NCBI GenBank assembly: GCA_964556425.1 | Contig: CAZKWC010000007.1 | Coordinates: forward strand, 1 to 64,000 | DNA: 64,000 nt | DNA from: JALQUL01 sp964556425 | Lineage (GTDB): Bacteria; Pseudomonadota; Gammaproteobacteria; Burkholderiales; Burkholderiaceae_C | Reading direction: 5' to 3' | Part shown: in pieces, positions 27,382-36,412 of the stretch | Layout of the letters: each line of letters begins with the position of its first letter | How positions within the stretch are numbered: position 1 is the stretch's first letter | Translations under genes and position numbers: made by a program | The notes under the pieces: model-generated | The model's database searches: none | What the model was told of the DNA's origin: nothing | The model's input: the letters and a program-made list of their open reading frames with translations, nothing else

Positions 27382-27412
27382 AAAAAAAAAGTCACCCAAA
27401 GGGTGACTTTTT
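27382..27412 (-). terminator. Terminator downstream of tRNA-Thr
   Basis: A perfect 11-bp stem built on GTCACCC/GGGTGAC with a three-base loop is followed by a nine-T run on the minus strand, 9 bp after the tRNA 3' end. Confidence 0.9.
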
Positions 27413-27420
27413 AATATTTG

Positions 27421-27496
27421 TGGTGCCGGCAATCGGATTCGAACTGATGACCTACCGCTTACAAGGCGGTTGCTCTACCAACTGAGCTATGTCGGC
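27421..27496 (-). tRNA. tRNA-Thr (anticodon TGT)
   Basis: The 76-nt cloverleaf has a D-arm GCTC/GAGC, an anticodon stem ACCGC/GCGGT with loop CTTGTAA (anticodon TGT), a T-loop TTCGAAT and encoded CCA. Two positions are odd: acceptor pair 5-68 is A.C and T-stem pair 52-62 is A.C, where U would restore Watson-Crick pairing in both. The gene stands alone with its own terminator. Confidence 0.93.
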
Positions 27497-27580
27497 ACAG
27501 GTGTTATTGTAACCTCAAGTTTTGCTATTTTTTAGCTTCAATTGATATTTTTTTCAATTTTTTGCAAAACTTAAAAACTA

Positions 27581-28114
27581 TTATTTGATACGTTTTAAAT
27601 GAAAACCTTTAGAGGGTGATGGTGGCGGATTATCTGGATCGTCATCTTCAGACTCAGCCGCTTTTTTCTTCTTTTCAGCTTCTCTTGCTTTGGCCTCAAA
27701 CCCACTCATATCTAACTGAAAAACTCTAGGAAGGTCCATTTGAAAAGGAATTTCTTCGTTGTCGTTGTTTTGAAACATAGTTTGAAGGGCTCTGAGCTGT
27801 TGCAAATAAACACCCTCTCCGGTCTCTTTAGCAGACAAAGAAATCACATTTTCTATGGGTACTTCAATCGTTTGCACTACACCAGAAAATCTAGCCTGAA
27901 AACTCACCATTTCATTGCTGATATTGAAGTTTCCAGTGGCGTCATAACTCACATTGAGCACAATTTCGTTATTTTTAACAAATGGCCGTGGCACCTTCAC
28001 GATTGGAGAAGAGGCATCGACATGAAGATAAGGCGTGAGGCCTTGATCAATACACCATTCGTGTACTGCACGTAATAAGTAGGGATGACCACTTTCTGGT
28101 AACAAGAAACTCAC
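27581..28114 (-). CDS. sspB: ClpXP specificity-enhancing factor SspB
   Basis: This 177-residue adaptor delivers ssrA-tagged proteins to ClpXP. The folded domain (about 1-115) contains PYLLRAVHEWCIDQGLTPYL and FSARF-like strands (here FQARFSG). A charged, proline-rich linker then leads to the basic C-terminal tail GFHLKRIK, corresponding to the ClpX-binding XB peptide. It follows sspA by 18 bp, the conserved pair. Confidence 0.94.
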   Translation of the reverse strand: MSFLLPESGHPYLLRAVHEWCIDQGLTPYLHVDASSPIVKVPRPFVKNNEIVLNVSYDATGNFNISNEMVSFQARFSGVVQTIEVPIENVISLSAKETGEGVYLQQLRALQTMFQNNDNEEIPFQMDLPRVFQLDMSGFEAKAREAEKKKKAAESEDDDPDNPPPSPSKGFHLKRIK

Positions 28115-28132
28115 GACTTTTCCTTTGTAAAA

Positions 28133-28744
28133 TTAACGACGCATGACTTTTTCTGATGGTGTTAAGGCTTCAATATAGGCAGGACGAGAGAAAATTCTTT
28201 CAGCATATTTTAATAAAGGTGCTGCATTTTTACTCAATTCAATGCCGTAAAAATCTAAACGCCATAATAAGGGTGCAATTGCCACGTCGAGCATAGAGAA
28301 GTTATCGCCTAACATGAATTTATTCTTAATAAATACAGGTGCTAACTGAACTAAGCGGTCACGGATATGAGCACGGGCTTTATCTAAGGCTTGTGTATCG
28401 CTTTTGTTTTCGCGTGACTCTAAAACTGTGACTGGGGCAAATAATTCTTTTTCGAAATTAAGCAAAAATAAGCGTACACGCGCACGGTCTACTGGGTCAC
28501 CTGGCATGAGTTGTGGATGCGGAAAACGCTCATCAATATATTCATTAATGATATTTGACTCATACAAAATTAAATCACGTTCGACAAGAATAGGCACTTG
28601 TCCATAAGGATTCATTAAGTTGATGTCTTCTTGTTTGTTATATAAATCCACATCACGGATTTCAAAATCCATGCCTTTTTCAAACAAGACAAAACGACAA
28701 CGGTGAGAAAATGGGCAGGTTGTTCCTGAATACAACACCATCAT
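28133..28744 (-). CDS. sspA: Stringent starvation protein A (GST fold)
   Basis: This 203-residue protein has a glutathione-S-transferase fold: N-terminal thioredoxin-like part with TTCPFSHRCRFVLFEKG and NPYGQVPILVERD, then a helical C-terminal domain. SspA is an RNA-polymerase-associated factor that acts in stationary phase and stress, without GST activity. It sits after petABC, behind a terminator, and before sspB, the usual Burkholderiales order. Confidence 0.95.
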   Translation of the reverse strand: MMVLYSGTTCPFSHRCRFVLFEKGMDFEIRDVDLYNKQEDINLMNPYGQVPILVERDLILYESNIINEYIDERFPHPQLMPGDPVDRARVRLFLLNFEKELFAPVTVLESRENKSDTQALDKARAHIRDRLVQLAPVFIKNKFMLGDNFSMLDVAIAPLLWRLDFYGIELSKNAAPLLKYAERIFSRPAYIEALTPSEKVMRR

Positions 28745-28767
28745 AATGTCTAACTCCTAAAAAAATG

Positions 28768-28806
28768 AAAAAAGAGTGGGGAGCATAAAAGATGCTTTCC
28801 CACTCT
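28768..28806 (-). terminator. Terminator of petABC
   Basis: Arms AGAGTGGG/CCCACTCT (28773-28780, 28799-28806) with an inner AGCAT/ATGCT pairing form a long stem followed by six T residues on the minus strand. It separates petC from sspA. Confidence 0.85.
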
Positions 28807-28848
28807 GGATACAAAGTCTTAAAAAGGCTTTGTCATCAATAACTTAGC

Positions 28849-29607
28849 TTATTTAATATCTTTCCAATAAGCTGCATTTAATCGCCAAGCAATAACTGCA
28901 AACATGAGTAAGAAGATTAATACACCAACACCAATACGAGTGCGACTTTTTTGAGCGGGCTCTGCCATCCAAGTCATATAGGCAACCAAGTCACCAATTG
29001 CGTTATCGTACTGAGCTGGTGTCATGGTACCTGGAGTAATTTGTTTCCAACCAGTGAACTTATGAACTTCAACGCCATGTTCTTTAACAGTTTCAAATTG
29101 TGGCTGACGATCACCTTGTAATTCCCATAATGCATGAGGCATAGCAATATTGGGGAAAACCAAGTTGTTCCAACCCGTAACTGTTGTAGAGTCTTGGTAG
29201 AAAGTACGCATATAGGTGTAGAGATAATCTGCACCTGTACCATTAGCACTAGCACGTGAGCGAGCAACCAAGGTTAAATCGGGAGGAACCGCACCAAACC
29301 AATCTTTAGCTTGTTTTGGATCAATGGTAGCTTTCATTGTGTCGCCGATTTTATCGGTTGGAAACAATAACTTGTCTTTGATTTGTTGTTCTGTTAACTC
29401 AATGTCTTTTAAGCGATTAAAACGCATAAAAGCAGCTGAGTGACAGTTTAAACAGTAGTTGACAAACAACTTCGCACCATTTTGCAAAGCGGCCATATCG
29501 TTAACACGATTAGGTGCTTTGTCTAATGGGAAACCACCACCTGATGCGAAAGCACCAGCTGCAAAACTGAGAGCGGCAAGACCAGCAATAAGTATTCTTT
29601 TAATCAT
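28849..29607 (-). CDS. petC: Cytochrome c1 subunit of the bc1 complex
   Basis: This 252-residue protein has a Sec signal peptide (about 1-21), a covalent haem site CLNCH (Cys52, Cys55, His56), the axial-Met region NIAMPHAL and a C-terminal membrane anchor VGVLIFLLMFAVIAW. It passes electrons from the Rieske protein to soluble cytochrome c in the periplasm. It is the third gene of petABC, 18 bp after petB. Confidence 0.96.
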   Translation of the reverse strand: MIKRILIAGLAALSFAAGAFASGGGFPLDKAPNRVNDMAALQNGAKLFVNYCLNCHSAAFMRFNRLKDIELTEQQIKDKLLFPTDKIGDTMKATIDPKQAKDWFGAVPPDLTLVARSRASANGTGADYLYTYMRTFYQDSTTVTGWNNLVFPNIAMPHALWELQGDRQPQFETVKEHGVEVHKFTGWKQITPGTMTPAQYDNAIGDLVAYMTWMAEPAQKSRTRIGVGVLIFLLMFAVIAWRLNAAYWKDIK

Positions 29608-29625
29608 TTTCGGAATTCCTCTTAC

Positions 29626-31026
29626 TTAGTGTGCTGTAAATGTAACGCGATCTGGAACTTGCTTAGGTGTACCAATCATACTCCACCAAGGCATGAACAA
29701 GAAGAAGCCAAAATAGAACAATGTGCCTACTTGAGATACACGCTCACCGATAGGTGATGGTGCTTGAACGCCTAAATAACCCAAGATTAAGAAATTAATA
29801 ACGAACACAGCATACAAATATTTGTGCCAATCTGGGCGGTAACGAATAGATTTAACTGGGCTGTAATCTAACCAAGGTAAGAAGAACAGAATGATCACTG
29901 CGCCGCCCATGGCAACAACACCCCAGAATTTAGCATCAATTGATAACAACATTGCACAAATTGCCACCGCAACTGCCACCAAAATACCTTTTAGCATGCC
30001 GTTAAATTTACCTTTTACTACAGCAAAACCTGCACCAAGTAAAACGATAGCAGCTAACACATAGACCATTTCTGAGGTAATAGCACGAAGCATAGAATAG
30101 AAAGGTGTGAAGTACCAAACAGGTGCAATATGCAAAGGTGTTTTTAATGGATCAGCTGGAATAAAGTTGTTGTACTCTAAGAAGTAACCACCTAATTCTG
30201 GTGCAAAAAATACAATTGCACTAAAGGCCATTAAGAACAAGCTAACAGCAAAAATGTCGTGCACGCTGTAATAAGGGTGGAACGGAATACCATCTAATGG
30301 AATGCCATTTGCATCTTTGTTGGCTTTAATTTCAATACCGTCTGGGTTGTTTGAGCCCACTTCATGCAAAGCGATGATGTGTGCTACAACTAAACCTAAT
30401 AAAACTAAAGGCACTGCAATAACGTGGAAGCTGAAGAAACGGTTTAATGTTGCGTCGCCTACCACGAAGTCACCACGAATTAACAAGGCGAGATCAGGGC
30501 CAATGAATGGAATAGCAGAGAACAAGTTAACAATAACCTGCGCACCCCAATAGCTCATTTGACCCCAAGGGAGTAAATAACCCATGAAGGCCTCAGCCAT
30601 TAGACACAAGAAAATGGCACAACCGAACAACCAAACCAATTCGCGGGGTTTACGATAGCTGCCGTACATTAAGCCACGGAACATATGTAAATAAACGACC
30701 ACAAAGAATGCAGAAGCACCTGTGGAATGCATGTAACGGATTAACCAACCCCATGGCACATCACGCATGATGTACTCAACGGAGGCAAACGCAACACTTG
30801 CGTCTGGCTTGTAATGCATGACCAAGAAAATACCAGTCAGAATTTGAATGACCAATACTAACAATGATAATGAACCAAAAATATACCAAAAATTAAAGTT
30901 TTTTGGTGCGTAATATTGACTCATGTGCTCTTGAACGAGCTTGGTAGCTGGGAATCGATTATCGACCCAGTTCAAGAGTTTTTCGCCGGCGGGGGCGTTG
31001 GGAGAAATTTCTTTAAATTCAGCCAT
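29626..31026 (-). CDS. petB: Cytochrome b subunit of the bc1 complex
   Basis: This 466-residue inner-membrane protein carries haems bL and bH and the quinone sites. The His pairs are in HSTGASAFFVVVYLH (14 apart) and in the segment beginning HVIAVPLVL (15 apart). The Qo-site motif normally PEWY reads PVWY (APVWYFTPFY), a variant I know from Beta- and Gammaproteobacteria. Extra C-terminal helices follow the core, as is usual in this class. Confidence 0.97.
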   Translation of the reverse strand: MAEFKEISPNAPAGEKLLNWVDNRFPATKLVQEHMSQYYAPKNFNFWYIFGSLSLLVLVIQILTGIFLVMHYKPDASVAFASVEYIMRDVPWGWLIRYMHSTGASAFFVVVYLHMFRGLMYGSYRKPRELVWLFGCAIFLCLMAEAFMGYLLPWGQMSYWGAQVIVNLFSAIPFIGPDLALLIRGDFVVGDATLNRFFSFHVIAVPLVLLGLVVAHIIALHEVGSNNPDGIEIKANKDANGIPLDGIPFHPYYSVHDIFAVSLFLMAFSAIVFFAPELGGYFLEYNNFIPADPLKTPLHIAPVWYFTPFYSMLRAITSEMVYVLAAIVLLGAGFAVVKGKFNGMLKGILVAVAVAICAMLLSIDAKFWGVVAMGGAVIILFFLPWLDYSPVKSIRYRPDWHKYLYAVFVINFLILGYLGVQAPSPIGERVSQVGTLFYFGFFLFMPWWSMIGTPKQVPDRVTFTAH

Positions 31027-31087
31027 TTTTTGTCCTAGTTGAAGCTATTGCTAAAGGCAAGTGGTACAAGCGTTTAGAAATCAATAT

Positions 31088-31699
31088 TTAGGCCGGTTTG
31101 TCTTCACCGATCAGTAAAACTGTATCGGACAAGTACATATGAGGCGGAACTGGTAAGTTGTCTGGTGCAGGTTTGTTTTTAAACACGCGACCAGCTAAAT
31201 CAAAAGTTGAGCCGTGGCAAGGGCATAAAAAGCCACCTTTCCAGTTGTCTGGCAAGGAGGGTTGTGCACCAGGTTGGAACTTATCGACAGGCGAGCATCC
31301 CAAATGCGTACAAATACCAATCGCCACCAAAATTTCTGGTTTGCGTGAACGCTGTTGGTTAATTGCGTATTCTGGGGTGAACTCGGCTGGATTACGTTCA
31401 GATTTTGGGTCGGCCAACTCGGGCTCGACTGCAGCCAAGCTTTTTAATTGCTCAGGGGTGCGTTTCATAATCCAAACGGGTTTACCGCGCCACTCGACTG
31501 TGATGCGTTCACCTGGTTGTAAGGCAGAAATATCCACTTGCACAGCTGCGCCAGCCGCTTTGGCTCGCTCAGAAGGGCTAAATGAACTTACGAATGGTAC
31601 GGCGACTGCGCCAGCGCCGACAACGCCAGCACAGCTAGACGCTATCAACCATGTTCGTTTACTTGAATCAACGGGCTGATTTTCAGGGGTGCTACTCAT
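31088..31699 (-). CDS. petA: Rieske iron-sulfur subunit of the bc1 complex
   Basis: This 203-residue protein carries the [2Fe-2S] cluster, with ligand motifs CTHLGC (Cys130, His132) and CPCHGS (Cys159, His162) and the disulfide pair Cys135/Cys161. The N-terminal membrane anchor is preceded by SSKRTWL, a Lys-Arg variant of the twin-arginine signal, so export by TatABC is likely. The ATG at 31699 with a GAGGAAG ribosome site is preferred over an upstream TTG. It is the first gene of petABC. Confidence 0.96.
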   Translation of the reverse strand: MSSTPENQPVDSSKRTWLIASSCAGVVGAGAVAVPFVSSFSPSERAKAAGAAVQVDISALQPGERITVEWRGKPVWIMKRTPEQLKSLAAVEPELADPKSERNPAEFTPEYAINQQRSRKPEILVAIGICTHLGCSPVDKFQPGAQPSLPDNWKGGFLCPCHGSTFDLAGRVFKNKPAPDNLPVPPHMYLSDTVLLIGEDKPA

Positions 31700-31738
31700 G
31701 GACTTCCTCAATGGGATAGGGCTTATAGGTCAACCTAT

Positions 31739-31767
31739 ATTGTAACCGAGCCTAGGGCATGCTTCAA
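31739..31767 (-). promoter_or_regulatory. petABC promoter
   Basis: A -35 TTGAAG (31762-31767) and -10 TACAAT (31739-31744) lie 17 bp apart on the minus strand, giving a leader of about 33 nt before petA. Confidence 0.6.
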
Positions 31768-31875
31768 GCATGATTTATATCAATGTCGTATTGAGGTAAA
31801 TGCTTAACTCAGGCTGAATATTGGCTTACAAACGACAGTAACAGATCAAAACCAAAAATATATTTTTGATATTTT

Positions 31876-33603
31876 TTATTCTACAGCCTGATAAGAATCT
31901 TCAAATGGCGTACTTCTTAAAATCAAAGTTTCTATTTCATTAGCCATTCCAGAATCAATTTTATTTTGCCTTGCAAAGGCCAAACTGCGTAAAAAATATT
32001 CTTTATCGATTGGATCAATATTTTGATACAGTTGCCACTTTAATAATTCAGTTGCAGCTTGTGTATTTCCAACCGCTAAATGCGATAAAATGAGCTGAAA
32101 GCCCAATTTTACATCGCTTCCAGCTTGCCAAGCCATCAGAAAATCTTGCTCAGCAAAGTGATATTTTGCCAAATCGTAATAAGTTTGCCCCCTAACAGTT
32201 AAAGCATTTCTCCTTAACATTGGATCCAATTGTTCATACGCTAAAACTTCATTTAATAGATTTAAAGCAACTGTATCTTTACCCATTTGCAACAATATTA
32301 AAGAGCTATTCAAGTGGGCGGTCATCTTGGTAGTTGGTTCAATGTTAGGAATTTGAATTAGTCTTTGATAATCAATTAATGCAGTCTCTGGCTGTCCTAA
32401 ATCCGACAATAATGCGGCCCGATTAAATAAAACATTGGATAAAACACTTGAACTAATCATTTCTTGCTCAAGGGCTCTATCTAAATATTGCAAGGCTTCT
32501 TTTGTTTTTCCCGCTCTCACCATTAAAAAACCAAGTGCCCCACATGCAATCGCAATTTGCTCTGAAACTATAGATGAAATGGAGAGTGCATATTCAAAAT
32601 CAGTTTGCGCTCTAGAGTCGGCTCCAACTTGTAAAAAAGCAGTACCTCTTGTATTTAAAATTCGAGGTTTAAACGCTTCAGGCAGATCGGGACTAGACAA
32701 CACCAAAGATAAATCATCAATTTGGGCAGCCCAATCTGACATATCTCCCAATAATGTAGCCCTATTGAGGTGCAAACGCCATAAAACATCGGTAGTGACA
32801 TTTCGAATGGCAATTCCTAAATTAAACTGTTCTAAAGCATTATTGGCTTGGCCCATCTGCATCAGCAACATACCTAAATTATTATAGGCATTGGCTTTAA
32901 TAGCTGGGTAATCAGTGCTTTGGTGAATAACAGCAGTGTAATCAAGATAGGCATTAGAAAATAAACCCCTTGCAACGTAAGTTGCTCCTCGATTGGTCAA
33001 GGCCATTAACTTGAGCTCCAAATCTTGAACTCTGGGTATTAAGTGGTCGTAATCAGATAAAGCATCCTGCCAATCTCCACCTGATGCATACAAAATAGCT
33101 CTATCAAAAATTGATTTATGACGTTGTATAATATTAACAACAGGTGTTTTGATAATCGCTGTTAGTCTCGCTATTTCTTTATTACTTTGATTTCGTCTTT
33201 GTCTAAAGGCAGCTAAATTATGGATTGATTTGGCTTTTTCATCAACATCATCGGGTAATTCATCTATACAGGCCAATAAATCTTGAATGGCCAATTCGTA
33301 TTGTTCAAGTTTGCCATAAGTGGTGGCTCTAGCAAAAAGTGTGGTAGCACGCTTATCCCAATTAGGCCCCGTTATATACAAGGCATTAGAAAAATCATCA
33401 ATGGCTTTTTCACGATCACCTTGGGCTGCATAGATAACAGCCCGATTAAAAATAGCTTTGGCTTTTTGTTCAGTCGTGATGATTTTTTGTTGTAGTACTT
33501 GACTAAAAATTTGTACGGCTTCGCCAAGGCGTCCCTGCTTTCCAGCCATAACACCTTGATTAATCATTACTCCGGCATCAATTGCCTGTTCCTCTGCCGA
33601 CAT
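31876..33603 (-). CDS. Tetratricopeptide-repeat protein
   Basis: This 575-residue protein consists of tandem TPR-like helix pairs throughout, seen as repeated patterns such as KAIFNRAVIYAAQGDREKAIDDF and later GTAFLQVGADSRAQTDFEYAL. It has no signal peptide, membrane segment or catalytic domain, so a cytoplasmic scaffold role is likely. GGAG precedes the ATG. It lies between petA and mscL and is not a standard member of that neighbourhood. Function unknown. Confidence 0.8.
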   Translation of the reverse strand: MSAEEQAIDAGVMINQGVMAGKQGRLGEAVQIFSQVLQQKIITTEQKAKAIFNRAVIYAAQGDREKAIDDFSNALYITGPNWDKRATTLFARATTYGKLEQYELAIQDLLACIDELPDDVDEKAKSIHNLAAFRQRRNQSNKEIARLTAIIKTPVVNIIQRHKSIFDRAILYASGGDWQDALSDYDHLIPRVQDLELKLMALTNRGATYVARGLFSNAYLDYTAVIHQSTDYPAIKANAYNNLGMLLMQMGQANNALEQFNLGIAIRNVTTDVLWRLHLNRATLLGDMSDWAAQIDDLSLVLSSPDLPEAFKPRILNTRGTAFLQVGADSRAQTDFEYALSISSIVSEQIAIACGALGFLMVRAGKTKEALQYLDRALEQEMISSSVLSNVLFNRAALLSDLGQPETALIDYQRLIQIPNIEPTTKMTAHLNSSLILLQMGKDTVALNLLNEVLAYEQLDPMLRRNALTVRGQTYYDLAKYHFAEQDFLMAWQAGSDVKLGFQLILSHLAVGNTQAATELLKWQLYQNIDPIDKEYFLRSLAFARQNKIDSGMANEIETLILRSTPFEDSYQAVE

Positions 33604-33865
33604 TCATCACTCCTAAAAGAACTCACAATTAAATTAATACATTTACAGACTTATTGCTCTTATTCTATAAATTTCATCAAGCAAATAACTATCTTTTCTG
33701 AATTTCTGACTTGATAATCCAATTTTTTAAAGTGAACTGTATTGCAGATACCATTTTTTTGCTTTTGAGAAACGCTTTTTGTATATTGGAAAAATTTCAT
33801 TTTAACTATTATGACCAAATTCCTTGCAAATTACTCACTTTTCTTTCTATTACGGTATTTAAACC

Positions 33866-34312
33866 ATGAAAAATTTCCTACTTGAATTTAAATCTTTTGC
33901 CACCAGAGGCAATGCCATTGATTTAGCAATCGGTGTCATGATTGGTGCTGCATTTGGAAAAATTATTGACTCTATCGTAGCTGATATATTTTTACCTGTT
34001 ATTAGCTTTATTACAGGTGGACAAATTAACTATGCCAATTCGTTTATTGCTTTAAGCCCCCTACCAGAGGGTATACCCATGACCTTAGACGCGCTTCGAA
34101 AAGCAGGGGTCAATGTATTAGCTTGGGGTAATTTTGTGTCTATTGTTGTCAACTTTATTATTTTGGCATTTATTGTATTTGTCATGATGAAATGGCTTGC
34201 CTCGTTAAAACAAGCCGACAAAAAAGCCCAATCAACTACAGAAATAATGGTGCCAGAAGATATTGCACTATTAAGGGAAATTAGAGATGAACTTAAACGC
34301 CCATCAAAATAG
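33866..34312 (+). CDS. mscL: Large-conductance mechanosensitive channel
   Basis: This 148-residue protein has two membrane helices: IDLAIGVMIGAAFGKIIDSIVADIFLP forms the pore-lining TM1, and the second spans about residues 85-110. A cytoplasmic helix ends LLREIRDEL. MscL opens under membrane tension to release solutes during hypo-osmotic shock. It is the only plus-strand gene between dciA and the DegS-like gene. Confidence 0.97.
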   Translation: MKNFLLEFKSFATRGNAIDLAIGVMIGAAFGKIIDSIVADIFLPVISFITGGQINYANSFIALSPLPEGIPMTLDALRKAGVNVLAWGNFVSIVVNFIILAFIVFVMMKWLASLKQADKKAQSTTEIMVPEDIALLREIRDELKRPSK

Positions 34313-34339
34313 CTTTGAACATTTCATCTATTGAACTAA

Positions 34340-35404
34340 TTAGGCCAAAGCTAAATGTGCTAAATTTTGGGCTACTTTAATCGCCTCCAACAAACTGGCA
34401 GGATCAGCTTTACCGGTTCCTGCAATATCAAAAGCTGTTCCATGGTCGGGGCTAGTTCGAATAATTGGTAAACCCAATGTTACATTTACACCCGAGTCAA
34501 CACCTAGATATTTAACCGGTATTAGCCCTTGATCATGGTACATGGCTAGCACAATATCTATGGCTTGAGCACTATGCGCCAATTGCCTTGCCTTCATAAA
34601 AATAGTATCGGGTGGATAAGGGCCAGTGACGTTCATCCCTTGTTTAACCGCCTGTTCAATAGCAGGTTGTATGATCTCAATTTCTTCTTGCCCTAATAAG
34701 CCACCCTCACCTGCATGTGGATTAAGTCCTGCAACCGCAATGCGAGGAGGCCGTTTTAAAATTTTGGACATTGACTGATGAGTAATTTCTAATGTGCTGA
34801 TAATATTTTCTATCGTCACTGCCTCAATAGCTTGCCTTAATGACACATGAATACTTAATAAAACAGTTCTAATTTCATCATTCATTAACATCATTCTGAC
34901 GGGCAAATCGTCAATATTCTGCTTGGCATACAGTGCGCATAAACTCTGCAACATTTCGGTATGACCTGGGAATGGGTAACCGGCCATTTTTAGAGCTTCT
35001 TTGTGCAGCGGCGCAGTGACGATGGCTGCAATCTTGCCTCTTAAGTGCAAGTCAGTTGCTAGTTCTATACATTCTCCCGCAATTTTTCCTGCTAAAGCTT
35101 GAATCACACCAGTTTGCACTAATGCTGCCGAACTAGGATTAGACATCACGGCAATCACACGGGGTGGCAAACTCGATACATGAGGTAAATCAGCTTCCGA
35201 TATAACTTGAACCTTTAGATCAAGCGCTAACAATTGGCAGATTTTGATTAATAACTTGGCATCGCCCACCACAAAACAAGTATTTGCCAATGCGGGATTT
35301 TTTGCATAAGCCTTAATGATAATTTCTGGGCCAATACCAGCAGGATCTCCCATAGTAATAGCAATGGGTAAACTTGGTGGTGAAGATACAGTAGATAAAC
35401 TCAT
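34340..35404 (-). CDS. pdxA: 4-hydroxythreonine-4-phosphate dehydrogenase
   Basis: This 354-residue enzyme acts in the DXP-dependent pathway to pyridoxal phosphate. TMGDPAGIGPEI, the metal-binding His in PFPGHTEML, GLNPHAGEGGLLGQEE and MYHDQGLIPVK are all typical. The ATG at 35404 is preferred to a TTG four codons upstream. The NIF3 gene lies 51 bp upstream and may be co-transcribed. Confidence 0.95.
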   Translation of the reverse strand: MSLSTVSSPPSLPIAITMGDPAGIGPEIIIKAYAKNPALANTCFVVGDAKLLIKICQLLALDLKVQVISEADLPHVSSLPPRVIAVMSNPSSAALVQTGVIQALAGKIAGECIELATDLHLRGKIAAIVTAPLHKEALKMAGYPFPGHTEMLQSLCALYAKQNIDDLPVRMMLMNDEIRTVLLSIHVSLRQAIEAVTIENIISTLEITHQSMSKILKRPPRIAVAGLNPHAGEGGLLGQEEIEIIQPAIEQAVKQGMNVTGPYPPDTIFMKARQLAHSAQAIDIVLAMYHDQGLIPVKYLGVDSGVNVTLGLPIIRTSPDHGTAFDIAGTGKADPASLLEAIKVAQNLAHLALA

Positions 35405-35455
35405 TAAGACTTTCAATTTTAAAGTTTTGTTTTAGGTGGCTAAAAACTCAAGCCA

Positions 35456-36214
35456 TTATGCAGGATTAAAAATATCTATAAATTGATGCTCTAAGCCTAA
35501 TTCGGTAGCCACATAACGTCCTACAGCCTGAACCCCAAAACGTTCCGAGGCATGATGACCACATGCAATAAAACATACGCCCATTTCATTAGCGTAATGC
35601 AATTGAGGTTCAGATATTTCACCTGTTATAAACACTTGAGCCGATTGTGCAATGGCTGGTTCAAAATAAGATTGTGCCCCACCGCTACACCAAGCGACCT
35701 GTAAAGATTGGCCTGGTAATGCTTTTACTACAGGGCCCACGACAGTAATTTTTGGTGAGATTTTTTGTTGGATTAATTGTACTAATTCTTCACTAGTTGA
35801 AAGTTGACAAGCGCCCATAAAACCCAGTTTTTGTTCACCAAATCGTAGATCGACTGGGATGCCTAATTCAATTCCCAATTGTGCATTATTGCCCAAAGTT
35901 TCATGTCCGTCTAAAGGTAGATGATAAGCAAATAAATTGATATTGTGCTCTAACAGCAATGCCAAACGCTTACGCATCCAGCCTTTAATACAGCCATCTT
36001 GACCTCGCCAAAATAGACCATGATGCACTAAAATGGCATCTGCCTTATTTTCTATGGCTGCCAAAATAAGTGCTTCACTCGCTGTCACACCGGTCACTAT
36101 TTTTTGAATTTTATCTTTACCCTCTACTTGCAACCCATTGGGCCCATAATCTTGAAAGATTTTAGGATTTAATAAATTATCGAGAGTGCTTAATAATTGA
36201 CCTCTTGAAACCAT
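35456..36214 (-). CDS. NIF3-like dinuclear metal-centre protein
   Basis: This 252-residue protein belongs to the NIF3/YbgI/DUF34 family, which forms toroidal hexamers with two metal ions per subunit. Metal-ligand motifs HHGLFW, YHLPLDGHETLGNN and CGHHASERFGV are present. Proposed roles include GTP cyclohydrolase-like and metal-chaperone activity, none settled. RBS AGAGG is well placed. This gene and degS-like genes often adjoin in Burkholderiales; here they are divergent. Confidence 0.92.
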   Translation of the reverse strand: MVSRGQLLSTLDNLLNPKIFQDYGPNGLQVEGKDKIQKIVTGVTASEALILAAIENKADAILVHHGLFWRGQDGCIKGWMRKRLALLLEHNINLFAYHLPLDGHETLGNNAQLGIELGIPVDLRFGEQKLGFMGACQLSTSEELVQLIQQKISPKITVVGPVVKALPGQSLQVAWCSGGAQSYFEPAIAQSAQVFITGEISEPQLHYANEMGVCFIACGHHASERFGVQAVGRYVATELGLEHQFIDIFNPA

Positions 36215-36412
36215 TATTACCTCTTGAATTATGATAAAAAAGTATTATTTAGAGGGTTGTGTTATTGTATAGAACATACCACTAAACCTCTGCTTAATGC
36301 TGGTATTTGCCAACACTTAGCCGGTGTGATAATTACCCTCATAAGTGAAACAGAGTTTCTTTGATTCTATTGTGTGTTCATTTACAAGTTCATTTTTTTA
36401 AAACAAAAATAT

